Of a DNA stretch of 64,000 nt, positions 22,701 through 33,530 are shown piece by piece. Within the stretch, counting starts at the first letter, position 1. Each line of letters begins with the position of its first letter. The position numbers were made by a program, and so were the translations under genes. The stretch comes from Irpex lacteus (lineage: Eukaryota > Basidiomycota > Agaricomycetes > Polyporales > Irpicaceae), in assembly GCA_001986395.2 (NCBI GenBank), contig MQVO02000036.1, positions 62,001 to 126,000 on the forward strand. Reading direction: 5' to 3'. The notes under the pieces are model-generated. The model saw nothing but the letters and a program-made list of their open reading frames with translations, was not told where the DNA came from and ran no database searches.

Positions 22701-25700
22701 TCCTCCAGCGGATCCTAGCTCCTTTCAGCCACGCAGAGTAGTTCACCTCAGCGGGAGGCGTCTTGATCGGCTTGTCCTCCCTCTCTGGCGAGTGCTCTCG
22801 TTGGATAGGCTTGCGCCTCACGACCGCAATACGTTTCCTGCCTTCTTGGTTCTGAGTAGGCTGGGAATCCTCGACGTCCATAGGAGTGTGCTGCGAAGAA
22901 TGCGCCTGCTCCTCCCCAGTCGTCTTACGGAAAAAATCCGTCACCTTATGTTGCCGGAACTTGTCGTCCTGAGCAGCGACTCGGCGGTGCAGCCAATCCG
23001 GATGCCTAATCCGCGGGACAGGGTTCGCGACCTTCTGCATCGCCGCAGGAATAGTGATAAGCTTCTGTATCACAGACCCCATCCGTTCAATATAATAGTC
23101 CCAATCCAGAATCGAGCGCAGGTCGAATTGAGTGAGACTGTTATCCTTGAGCCACTTGCGCAAATACGTCCTCTTCACGCTCTCCTCCGCCGAGAAAATC
23201 GCCACCGGGACCGCACGTTCCGTCACAGGTGCACCATGAGGCTTGGCCGATATAATAAACTTGCACGCAAGGCCCTTGTCCTTCACCATCTGGTCGCCCA
23301 GAAACTCCGCCAGCCTCTTCGCCGTACTAATACTCGTGGACTTCTGTCCGCCGTACTCCGCGAGCGTCTTCGACATGCTGCGGTTCTCCGCGATGAGCTC
23401 GACGAGCTCGTCGTCGTCCAGGCTGTCCGCCTTCGAGAACAGCACGTCCAGCCACCTGTCGGCGATCTGCGCGACGGCCGCATAGCACTCCTCCGTCGTC
23501 GTCCCGAGTAAGAACTTCTCGAATATCTGGCTCTGGAAGATCTTGATGAGTTGCAACTCGCCTCGTCGCTTCACTTCGAATCCCTTGAGCTCCGCGAGGG
23601 ATCCGTCGTCGTTGAACACGGCATACCGCTTCTTCAGCAATTTATCCTCCTCCTTCGAGCTGGGCAGGATCATCGCCTTGTACGGCCCGTCCAACTCGAA
23701 GAAAATCGAGTTCTCGCTGTGCACGACGTACTCCCCGCTCTCGGGGTCCAAATCATGGTACTGGTGGTTCGTAAACTGCGCATGCACCAAATGATTCAAC
23801 ATCGTGCACGGATACGAGAACCCCAGCGCCTTCCCATTCTTCAACTGGAACTTGAAGTTCTCCGGGAATATCCCGGAGAGCATGCACCAAATCCCATCCG
23901 TATCCAACTCCAGCGGCCGCCCGATCTGCTCGACGAGCTGCCTCGCCATCTGTATGATAGTGGCCCCCGTGAGACACGTGATCCCCGCCATCTCCATACT
24001 GTGCCACCGCGCGCCCTTGCGCATAACGTACCCATAGAACGAGTTGAGTATGCACTTGTGCGCGAGCTGCAGCGAGTCGTACAGCACGATCATCTTCTTC
24101 GCCTCGTCCACCTCCGCGATCGTCCGTCCCTCCTTAACCACCACATCCAAATTCTTCTTCCACGTCTTATGCAGTCCCTTATACTCATACCGCCTATCCC
24201 TAAACCGTCTCACCGTATCGATATAAAACGGGTTCTCCCGCTGACAGATAATACTCTCCCTATTCTCCACCTTCGTATCCTTCACCTTCTTATACACCTT
24301 CCTTGAATAATCGCCGAGGCGCTTGTGCAGCAATGCCGTCTGCTCCGATGGGGCCAAATCAACGAACTTGCGCGCGGGGAGCCCGGGTTTTTTAGGCGGG
24401 AAGGTCTCTTGGTTGAGTGCGTGTTTGATCATGTTGAACTCGTCACGCCGCGCGGGGAAGAACTCGCCCCGCCAGGCCCACGTCATGCGTCGGTCGCAGG
24501 TCTTGCCGGGGCGGTTGTAGTCGCAGACGGCGCAGACTGCTTCGTCGACGACGGAGTCCGGTTGGAGACGGTTGGATAACATTATGTTGGGGTACATGGC
24601 GGCGACGTCGAGGTGGTAGATGAGCGGCGGGTCCATGCGCAGGGGGTTGTCGCGCATTTCTTCGAGCTTGGTGAGGATTTGGTGTTTGACTTCGGAGTAG
24701 TTTGTCACGCTGTCGAGAGAGGTCTTGGACTCTTCTTCTATGCAAAACGTCAAGGCGTCATCTAGTTGATCAATCAGCTGTGGATGCAAGTTAGTAATAT
24801 AGTGCGATAGTATGTTTCGGACACCTACGCCTTGCACGGCACTAGGCTCGATCTTGAAATGAGTAGGGATGTCGCTCCTAAAAACACCGGCCTCCAGCGC
24901 TTCAACGTGCCCACCGACATACGTCTCCGAAGCAATCAAATGCCCCTCGTACATATCCCCATGCGACTCCTCGTGCCTATTAGGCATGATAATATTGCCG
25001 CGGAACGCTTCCACCTACAAAGCACACAGAGATCAGAATTATACTTTCCATTCCACAACTATGAGCACAGGGCGACTCACCATGAGCAAAGTTTCGCAGA
25101 GCGTGCCCGTCCCCTTTCGCAGCACCTCGTCGGGGCAGAGAGGGATGATGTTGCACAGCGAGAAGATGAACGGGTGGACGTATTTCATGTAGAGGTAGTA
25201 CGTCGCCACGGCGTCCGAAACGGAGTACTGCGCCAACGTCTGTGGCTGCTCCGCCGCATATCTATCCCATCCCACCATCAGCATACCATTACTCAGTAAG
25301 TCAAAAAAAAGCACCCACGGCGTCATCAACTCCGGATCCAACTCAATCGGATTATACCCCAACTTCGCCGTCGTAACCGCCTTCAACCCCTGACTCCCCT
25401 GCGGAAGATACGAGTCCCTCTTCACCCACCTAAAGCAGTCCATATGCACACACGTCCGGCTCTTGAACTCTTCCTCCGCGTCGATCGCGAAGCCTGTTTC
25501 CAGGAACATGTCGATTCCGTGGACCTTTGCTCGGGCGGCGAGGAAGGGGAAGTCGAAGAAGTCGCCGTTGAAGGTGGCGAGGACGGTGGGCTTTGCGGAT
25601 TGGATGTGTGTGAAGAAGCGGTGGATCGTCGCTGCCTGCCGTGCGTTGTTTTAGGTAAGTAGCTGATGCAAGAGGGATGAACGCGTACACGCACCTCATC

Positions 25701-26922
25701 AGGCTCGTTAAACACCGTAAAAGGCCCCTCATACCCCTCCTTGGGCGTATACTCAAAATCCTCAATGTCCTCCCCCACAATCTCCCGATTAGTGATCAAA
25801 TACCCCTGCCCGTCCACCATGTACGAAATCATCATCACCTGGTCGACCGCCTGGTCCGGGAACTTCAGCGGCGCCTTTGTCGTCTCGATATCATACGCCA
25901 TGACCACTGGGTCCGCGCGCTTCACCCTCTCCACCAGCTGAGAGAAGGAGGGGTGCCCGGAGGTGAAGGTGATGCTGTACCAGAGGCCGACGCGTAGTTC
26001 GTTGTCCATGGCTACGCGTAGGTAGTACGGGACGTCGTATTCCCGTATGTCGATGATCCCTTCTCGCGGGTCTTTGTCTTTGTTGTTACCACCGCTGTGA
26101 GTTTGACTCTCCTCGGCAAGACCCCATTCGGACTCGATCTCGATGGACATGGAGGCATCTGTGGTGGCCTGTACGACCTCGGCGTAGGCGTCGACTGCGT
26201 CTAGCTTGGCGCTGTTGGCGAGAGCGAGGGGCATGATGTCGCGCCGGACGCTGAGCAGGTCGGAGACGTTGCGGAAGTGGAGTTGGAGGTAGAGGCGTTT
26301 GTGACCGAGGAGGTGGTTTGGGAGTTGGAGGTCTTCTTTGCGTACGCGGGTTATGCGGCAGATAGTGCCTTCGTATTTCTTGAGGGCCCATTCTTCTATG
26401 ATTGTTTCCATTCCGGCCTAAGATATGATTAGTAGATGTAGGTAGGGAGATGGCGGATGACGCACCTTGCAGGCGATGTAAAAGTAGGGCTCGTATTGGA
26501 ACGTGCACTTGAACATGCCTCCGTCATCTTGGATGAAGAAAAAGTCGACAGCAGCCTTTCCACCAGGGTACTCAGGGTCCTTGACCAAAGTCTACAGGAA
26601 AGTCAATGACCCGGTGCACTACCCCACGAAAGACACTCACAGGATGCATATTCACCAACCAGCCCTCCTTAGGCGGGCCCTCCGACACCCTCGCAAACCC
26701 CATCTTCTCGTCAATCTCATCCTGCAGCCTGACCTGCTCGAACCTCTCCGCGAGCTGTGTGCCGTCGTCTTCTCGCTGAGGCCGGTTTTCAGAGGGTGCG
26801 CCTCCTCGACCTCTGCCTCGACCTCGACCTCCACGAAAGTGTGTTGAGCCACGGTAGCCAAATCTTGAGAAGCCACGTCCTCGTCCGCCTCGTCCACCGC
26901 TGCTGGATGACCCACGCGCCAT
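19743..26922 (-). CDS. POL2: DNA polymerase epsilon catalytic subunit
   Basis: The leading-strand replicative polymerase and proofreading exonuclease. Nine exons (26922-26641, 26591-26466, 26417-25695, 25635-25319, 25261-25081, 25014-24829, 24777-22291, 22238-19830, 19775-19743) join in phase to 2247 residues, the normal family size. After an Arg/Gly-rich N-terminus come Exo I (YDIETTKAP, about residue 310), Exo II ([10 protein letters not shown]) and Exo III ([16 protein letters not shown]). The polymerase core has motif A ([10 protein letters not shown]), motif B ([14 protein letters not shown]) and motif C ([11 protein letters not shown]). The inactive C-terminal half ends with two zinc modules (CRHC...CAACG and CTKC...CQC) and the short last exon [10 protein letters not shown]. 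The intron at 25262-25318 and the tiny last exon are easily missed. Its 5' third is duplicated at 48.3-49.8 kb. It shares a promoter with ASE1. Confidence 0.97.
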
Positions 26923-29220
26923 TGCAGTGTGAAGAGTGCGAGTGCAAGACGCGGCGTTACTAGTACTCGTGTGTGACGTGACAGTGCGCGTTCGGTAGCG
27001 TGTCACGTAGTGTTGTCACTCTCAGGATCATAGCAATCTGGTTCACAGAGGCCGTACGTACTCATAGTATTCTCGCTCGACCACCAATAGCCACATAAAA
27101 TTATTCTTCTATTAAACGAGACTCTGAGCTGTTAGACGCAAGCCCTCAGACACTCGCTCTTGATGACACTCACCGGACCGCCGCACGTGACCGCGTTTCG
27201 AACCGTCGTTGGTCGCTGCGACTTGTTCTTCACTCAACGCCTCGCATGTCCCGCCCTCCAAGCGATGTCGACCACAATAACGTCATTATTAAACTCCCTA
27301 CAGTCGCACCTCCAATCGCAAACCCAGCTCCTCCCAACCCTGCACACCCAACTCGGCCTCCCCCCCACCGCCCTCGCAGACGACCTCTCCACCCTCCAGC
27401 GCCAACTAACAGAATGCGTCGAAAGTCAAGTCAACGCCAGACGGGCGCAGGTGGAGGAATGGATGGAGCGGTGCGATGAAGTGCAGAATGCCTGTGTGAG
27501 GTATGGGAGGGCGTTGGGTGGTCATGTGAAGGCCACGGGGAGCTGTGTGGGGGAGATTGGGAGGGAGGGGGTATTGCCGAGGAGGTTTGAGATGATTACT
27601 GAGTATCAGGAGAAGCTGAGACAGGTGCACTAGTTAGACAATAAACGAACGATTGACTAAAAGCTAATGATTTATTCTAGCTATACCACACGAAGCTGGA
27701 ACAACTCCTCACACTAACAAACCGCATCGCCGCACTCTCCCGCACGCTAGGACCAGAATTCTACGCTCTCGAGATCCTCGACCCGGTAATGGCGGAAGGC
27801 GAAGACGAGCTCGAGCCCGACGCCCACCGCGATGTGACTCCCGAGCGATTCTCCAAACTGGAGAAAGAGCTCGTAAGAGGGAAAGCCGAAGTTGTACGTC
27901 CCGTCTCCCGTATCTTAACTGCTATCGGTTTCAGACTCACATTCGACTTGCTACTAATACACTTATGTATAGGGTAAACGACTGCACCAACTATCCCTCA
28001 CCCTCGTCCAAATCGACTACCTCTACTCTGAACTAGGCATCACCCCACCCTCCCCCGACGCCCCCTCTTCCTCCACGTCGACTTCGACTTTTAACAACAT
28101 GCTCACCGCTTCCTCCAACGGCATGCTCACCACCTCTTCCAACGGCATGCTCACCGCCTCCTCCCACTCCTCCAACGACCCCTTCCTATCCTCCATCCGC
28201 GCATCCACTCCAACACCTGTCACTCGAGGCAAGTCCTCGCTATTGCTCTCAGGCGCCTCAACACCTCTGTATACATCCGAGGAGAACGAACGTGACGAAC
28301 GTGAATACCAAGCTATATTCGCGCGTTTCGTCATGCGCCTCGAAGAGCTCGGCGAAGACGCCGTCACAGACCCCTCCAAGCCCACCCTCGGCCTCGAAGG
28401 CATCTCCCCCACCCCCTCCCTCCTCTCCTGGTCCACGCACACCCAACAATCCCTCTCAACCCTCAAACGCACCAACGAATCCCTCATCCAACAAACCTAC
28501 GACGCCCTCGAGCCGCTCTGGCGCCGCCTCTCCATCCCCGACTCCTCCATCGACGCCTTCGTCGAGTCTCACCGGGGGAGCACGGAGGAGACCGTCCGTG
28601 CGTATGAAGAGGAGCTGGAGAGGATGATGGAGATGAAGAGGGAGCGGATGGGGGTGTTTGTGGAGGGTGCGAGGGAGGAGATTAGGAGGTTGTGGGAGGA
28701 GTTGATGGTTGGGGAGGGGGAGAGGGCGTTTGCTGGGATGGAGGATGGTGCGTACTATCTAACTCTCCCATTTACTTCATCACTCATGGATGGCTCGCTG
28801 ACGCTCGCGATGTAGACGAACACACAGAAGACCTCCTCGCCCAGCACGAACAAGAGATCCTCCGCCTCAAAGAAGAACGCCGCCTCAAGGGTTCACTCCT
28901 CACGCACATCCGCAAGTACTTCGACATCTGCGAAGAGCAGAAGGAGTTGGCTGCGGCCGCGGCGGACACTACTAGACTGCTGGGACGGGGCCCGAGGGAT
29001 CCGGGGAGGCTGTTGAGGGAGGAGAAGATGAGGAGGAGGGTTGTTAAGGAGAAGCCTAGGGTAAGTGGACGTGAACTTTTTTTTGTTCCCTTGCATTCTA
29101 TGGTTCTGAATGTTATTTCCTTGGTACTTAGCTGGAACAGGATTTGTTAGCGTCGATACCAGCCTGGGAAGCCCAAACAGGCCGGCCATTCCTCGTACAC
29201 GGACAGCCCATCCTCGAAAT
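25386..29220. repeat. direct duplication, copy A (POL2 5' half / ASE1 5' part)
   Basis: This block of about 3.83 kb is homologous, in the same orientation, to 48291-52073. It runs from POL2 exon 4 (just after the residues [11 protein letters not shown]) through the shared promoter to ASE1 exon 5 (just after GQPILEII). By eye the copies are about 93-95 percent identical, with small indels in introns. Homology stops abruptly at both ends. Confidence 0.93.
26923..27264. promoter_or_regulatory. bidirectional POL2/ASE1 promoter, copy A
   Basis: 342 bases separate the two start codons. A stretch around 27173-27215 (including CCGCACGTGACCGCGTTTCG) is almost unchanged in copy B and holds an E-box CACGTG and, on the minus strand, an ACGCG core like the MCB element of G1/S genes. 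A second ACGCG core lies near 26986. S-phase control of POL2 would fit, but binding is inference. Confidence 0.45.
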
Positions 29221-29332
29221 CATCAACCGTCTGCCGTCCTCCACTCTCAATCCCTCACTCCTACTCCCTCGCTACCTACGCTACCCGATGAGATATTGCA
29301 CGAACACCATGGAATTCAAAGCACTACTATGA
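27265..29332 (+). pseudogene. ASE1: MAP65/ASE1 copy A, truncated in last exon
   Basis: ASE1/PRC1 proteins bundle antiparallel microtubules in the spindle midzone. Exons 27265-27624, 27681-27893, 27973-28747, 28816-29060 and 29132-29332 match copy B (50136-52932) in every border. The spectrin-like body is intact (LYHTKLEQLLTLTNRI, LEPLWRRLSIP, IRKYFDICEEQKELAA, LLREEKMRRRVVKEKPR, WEAQTGRPFLVHGQPI). After GQPILEII the homology ends. About 30 unrelated residues, starting NRLPSSTLN, lead to a TGA, so the basic C-terminal tail of about 290 residues is missing. A Ser-rich 24-base repeat (MLTASSNG) occurs three times here against two in copy B. The product would be 597 residues and might still dimerise, but I regard it as a broken copy. 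Confidence 0.8.
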
Positions 29333-29610
29333 CAGTCCGCCGTGTAGGCCGGTACGAAACTATTTACGACCTCTCCACTCCCACCCCCGACGACGACGAA
29401 GGCTACTTCGAGATCTCAAGACCCGGCATCGCTCGTTGGTCCTCCTCTCCCCCCTCCTCTACCGGCAAATCAGTCAAACCTCGCCGCCAGCCCGTGCATC
29501 GCGCACTATCCCTCCACCCACGTCTCTCTTACTTCCTCTCCGTCATCCCGCGGTGCGCTTCTACGTGGTTTAAGAAGAATGGGCATGGGAGGTTGTGCAG
29601 GCGAGTGTGA
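29329..29610 (+). CDS. hypothetical open frame at the copy A edge
   Basis: A 93-codon open frame starting MTVRRVGRYETIYDL overlaps the ASE1 copy A stop by four bases. It has an acidic patch (PDDDEGYFE) and a basic stretch, and codon usage that looks coding. There is no known domain. It lies directly at the border between the duplication and the 19-kb island and may be a fragment of a gene that was broken at this junction. Confidence 0.25.
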   Translation: MTVRRVGRYETIYDLSTPTPDDDEGYFEISRPGIARWSSSPPSSTGKSVKPRRQPVHRALSLHPRLSYFLSVIPRCASTWFKKNGHGRLCRRV

Positions 29611-31194
29611 GGGAAGTGTGAGGTGTGTGTGCTATCTGGAGGTCGTACTGTCGTCTGTTGGTAGTGGAGGGGTGGGAGGGGAGGTGGAGAGGAGTGAGGA
29701 GGCGGGTGCGTGGTTTGGGCGAGTGGGCGAGTGGGCGGATGCGGCTGGTAGGAGGTTCGAGCGGTTTGACGACGACGATGGGGTGCGTGCGGGCGAGGAA
29801 GAAGGACGGAGAGGATGGTGTGGACGATACGGTGCGTATCCATCTCGCTGTTCGAAGAACTGACACTCGACCCCACACAGCTCTCTCCCACCTCACCCTC
29901 ACCCTCACCCTCACGCACCACCTCACCCTCACTCTCACCTATACCTCACCTCAAACAGCCCAAGCCCGCTCGAAGGGAACGAAGACGAAGACGCACGCAC
30001 CACCGACGCATACCGCAACGAGCCTAGCATCGTCGGTCCATCCCTCTCCGTCCTTTGCGCCTCGTCCACGTCCTCTCCCTTCACTCGAGTATGTGGTATC
30101 GGGTGTCGAGGAGCGGGGGTCGAGGAGCGGGTGCGTGTTAACTTGTTGGTGCAGGTACGTCAGGCGAGTTTCTCTCATGGATGGGGATATGGACGTGGAT
30201 CGAAATGCGCCGCTGCGACTGCTACAGGCCGTCGTCGTCGTCGATGGAGAGCACTACAGGGTAGTGGCTCGTCGTCGTTGGCCCGTTGCGTATGCACGGG
30301 GTGTCTGCACTCGGACTTCGCTGCAGTGAACGTGAACGGAGGCGAGTGTTGGTCCCAGGCTCAGGCTTAAACCCGGAGGTAAGTTAAGTCAATTCGAGTC
30401 TCGCGAGCGTAAAGGTAAGAAGTTCGCGTTCTTCCTTCGAGTTCGCGTGAGTAACTCGTACGTACATGTAATAGCTAGCAGTAGTCGTAGCAGAAGTCCT
30501 TAATGAGATAAATTTAACGCGATGTATATTGATCTCCCTCGTGCGCGCAAGGGTTAATGCAAGTGAATGGGATGGTAAGTATATGAGACGTGCTGCGTTT
30601 GTGTTAACTATTGAGATGTGAGTTCGTGGGGTATGTGTACGTGACGCGATCGAAGTAAAGAATAGAGGTGGATTGATGGTAGGGTAAAGGTAGGGTAAAG
30701 GTAGGGTAAAGGTGGAATAACCATAGGATAACCGTGGTATAACCATGGGTCAATCGTAGACTAACCGTCGGACTCGTCGAGAACAGTACTTCAAAGGCTC
30801 AATTGTACATCGAGCTCTGTTAAACGATAGGGGATGTGAACGCGAAACACAAAACAGTTCTGGCATACCGTACGACGCGTTATTTAAATCCGACACGTGC
30901 ATTCAAAACGACGATACATAGTATACACAATTAAGTATAGCGCGTATACTACACCACCTCCTTCATCTCGTCTCCATCGCACTCAACCTCAATCCTCCCC
31001 AGACACCATGCTCGTACCGCCCTCATTGCACCCCAACCACACCCAAATTCACCCGTACTACCCACCTACTATCCGCATCGACCTATCTACCTTATAATAA
31101 AAGGAACCCACACCACTTACAGGTGCACGAAGCCTACTCGGGCAACGAGCGGGGTTTCGAGCATCTGGGCGTTGGGTTTGGTGGATGTGGACGT
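29611..31194. other. left part of the island, low complexity, no firm gene
   Basis: Contains CA/CT-rich runs (CACCCT repeats at about 29886-29945) and three tandem copies of an 11-base GGTAGGGTAAA unit (about 30676-30712). Short open frames such as MLVPPSLHPNHTQ (31008-31097) cannot be supported as genes. Confidence 0.4.
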
Positions 31195-31390
31195 GAGTAT
31201 GTGGGATGGGGGATGTGGGATTGGGATTGGGGTGGGGATGTGGGGTGCGGGAAGTGGGATGCGGGATGTGGGGTGGGGATGTGGGGTGCGGGATGTGGGA
31301 TGCGGGATGTGGGGTGTGGGGTGTTGGGTGTGGGGTGTTGGGTGTGGGGTGTTGGATGTGGGGTGTTGGATGTGGGATGTAGGAGGTGGA
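31195..31390. repeat. G/T-rich minisatellite
   Basis: Imperfect tandem repeats of GGATGTGGGGTG and GGGATGCGGGATG type over about 195 bases, then GGTGTTGGGTGTGG units. The plus strand is nearly free of C apart from GC steps. It borders the exon-intron-like array to its right. Confidence 0.85.
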
Positions 31391-31399
31391 TGTTGTAGA

Positions 31400-33530
31400 G
31401 ACGAGATGGGATTGTGAGTACTTACTGTAGAAGCCTGAGAGAAGGAGGTAGAGGCGAGGTTTGGGGAGAGACGGGGGGTAACGGGAATCTTGGTACGTAT
31501 GCTGGGGACGTTGCGCTGCGTTTAGATTAGTTGTTTAGCTTCAACATCGAAGATACTGAAGGATTTAAGCACTTACAATAGAGAGAGAAATGTGATGGAA
31601 ACTTATTGCGAGAGACGAGCGAAGGTAGCGGAAATCTTGGTACGTATGCGGAACCTGAGGAGAGTGTGTTCAGATCAGGATTTCAGTATCGACATCGAAG
31701 ATATAAAAAGTTATCAATACTCACGGTAGATTCCCGGGAGAATGAAACGAAGGCGATACCTTGTGAACTGTTGCGAGAGGCGAGGTGTAGCGGAAATCTT
31801 GGTACGTGTGCGGAGCCTGAGGAAAGTGTGATCAGATTAATAGAAGCTTAGCGTCGATATCAAAGGTATTAAATGTTGCGAGGACTTACAGTAGTCTATA
31901 GAGAAACAGAGACAAATAGGAGGCCATATCTTGAGGACCTTTGCGGGAGACGAGCAAGGGTATCTTGGTACGAATGCGGGGGACATTGCGCTGCATTCAG
32001 ATCAGAATTTCAGCATCGATGTCGAAGATAATGAAGATGGCAAGTACTCACAATATAGTCCTAATAGAGATAAATGGAGGTGATATTGTGGGAAGTAAGC
32101 TTGCGAGAGACGAGCAAGGGTAGCGGGAATCTTGGTACTAGGTACGTATGCGGAGGATGTTGCGCCTTTTTCGGATAAGAAGATAAGCATCAACGTCGTC
32201 GTCAATGATAATAAAACTCAAAGATACTTACAGAAGTCTCCAGAGTGAAAGACTGTTGCGAGAGACGAGGGCACAGCAGGAATCTTAATACCTATGCGGT
32301 AGACATTGCACTGCCTTAATAGCAGAAGTTCAGCATCTACGTCGAAGATATCAAAGGTTGTGAGTACTTACAGTACATTCCTAGGAGAGAGATATAGAAG
32401 CGATACCTCAAGAACTTGTGCGAAGGACATTGCGCTATGTTCAGATCGAAAGGTCAGCGTCGACTTTGATGATATTAAAAATCGTAGGCAGATCACAGGA
32501 AGAGAAAGAGGCTATATCGTAGGAATTTATGCGAGAGGCAAGGTGTAGCAGGAATCTTGGTACGTGTGTGGCGGTATTGCACTGTGTTCAGATCAGAATT
32601 TCAGCATCGACGTCGAAGATATTAAGGTCGTAAGTACTTACAGTATATCCCTAAGAGAACGAGATGTCGAAGAGAGCGGAATCTTGGTACGAATATTGAG
32701 GAGAATGTGTTCAGATCAGGATTTCAGCATCGACGTCGAAAATATTCAAGGTTACTTACAGGAAAACGATGCCATGGGAGACAGAAACAGAGGTGATATC
32801 TTATGAGCTGCTACAGGAGATGAGAGGATTTGGTGGGAATGATCTTGGTATGCGGTGGACATTGTGCTGTGTTTAGATCATAAGCTCAGCGTCGACGTTG
32901 GAAGTATTGAAGTGAATAAGTACTTACGTTAGAGTAGAAATAGAGGCGATATCATGAGAATTGTTGCGAGAGACGAGCATAGCAGAATCTTGGTATGTAT
33001 GCGAGGGACATTGCGCTGTGCTTAAATCCGACGTTCAGCGTCGATTTCGAAGATATTGGAAGTCATAATCACTTATGGTAGAGTCCTGGGAGAAAGAAAC
33101 AGAGGCGATACTTATCTTGAGAACTTCTGCGAGAGACGAGGGGGTGGCGGGAAGCTTGGTGCGTATACAAAGAACATTGTGCCATGGTAAGATCAAAAGA
33201 AGGTCAGCGTGGATGTTGAAGGTATCGAAGGTTTCGAAGATTATACTTACAGAAGATACCTGAGAGAAGAAAAACGAGACAAGACCTTGTGAGCTAGTGC
33301 GAGACACGAGGGGATAGAGGGAATCTGGGTACGAGCACGGAGGAGAGTGTGTTCAAATCAGAATCTTAGCGTCGACATTAAAGATATTGTAGGTACTTAC
33401 AGTAGAGTCCTAGAAGACAGAAACAGAGGCACTATCTTTGCGAGTAAGCTTGCGAGAGGAGAGGGGGTAGCGGGAATCTTGGTACGAATGCGGCGTTGGA
33501 CATTGCGCTAGTTATTGGAGGGCGGTGCCG
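31400..33530 (-). repeat. tandem array of about 14 exon-intron-like units (~155 bp each)
   Basis: On the minus strand each unit contains an exon-like part of about 90-105 bases with a core that reads CGTACCAAGATTCCCGC, then a donor of GTAAGTACTTAC type, then an intron-like part of about 60 bases. Donors occur at about 31426, 31574, 31722, 31887, 32050, 32227, 32370, 32639, 32756, 32924, 33249 and 33402. Degenerate ones lie near 32498 and 33073. Good acceptors are visible in several units, such as CTTTCCTCAG (about 31812) and GAATGCAG (about 31991). Translated, the exon-like parts repeat a peptide like RIRTKIPATLARLSQ, though the frame is not the same in all. It may be a much-amplified exon of an orphan gene or a repeat that mimics one. 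Confidence 0.7.

Noticed and set aside
22342..24306. Long plus-strand open frames of 389 and 251 codons
   Set aside because: They lie antisense to POL2 exon 7, are Arg/Leu/His-rich as expected from the GC-biased complementary strand, and have no start context or family likeness.
29625..30329. Plus-strand open frame of 234 codons in the left part of the island
   Set aside because: It runs through CACCCT-type low-complexity sequence and changes composition abruptly; no family likeness.
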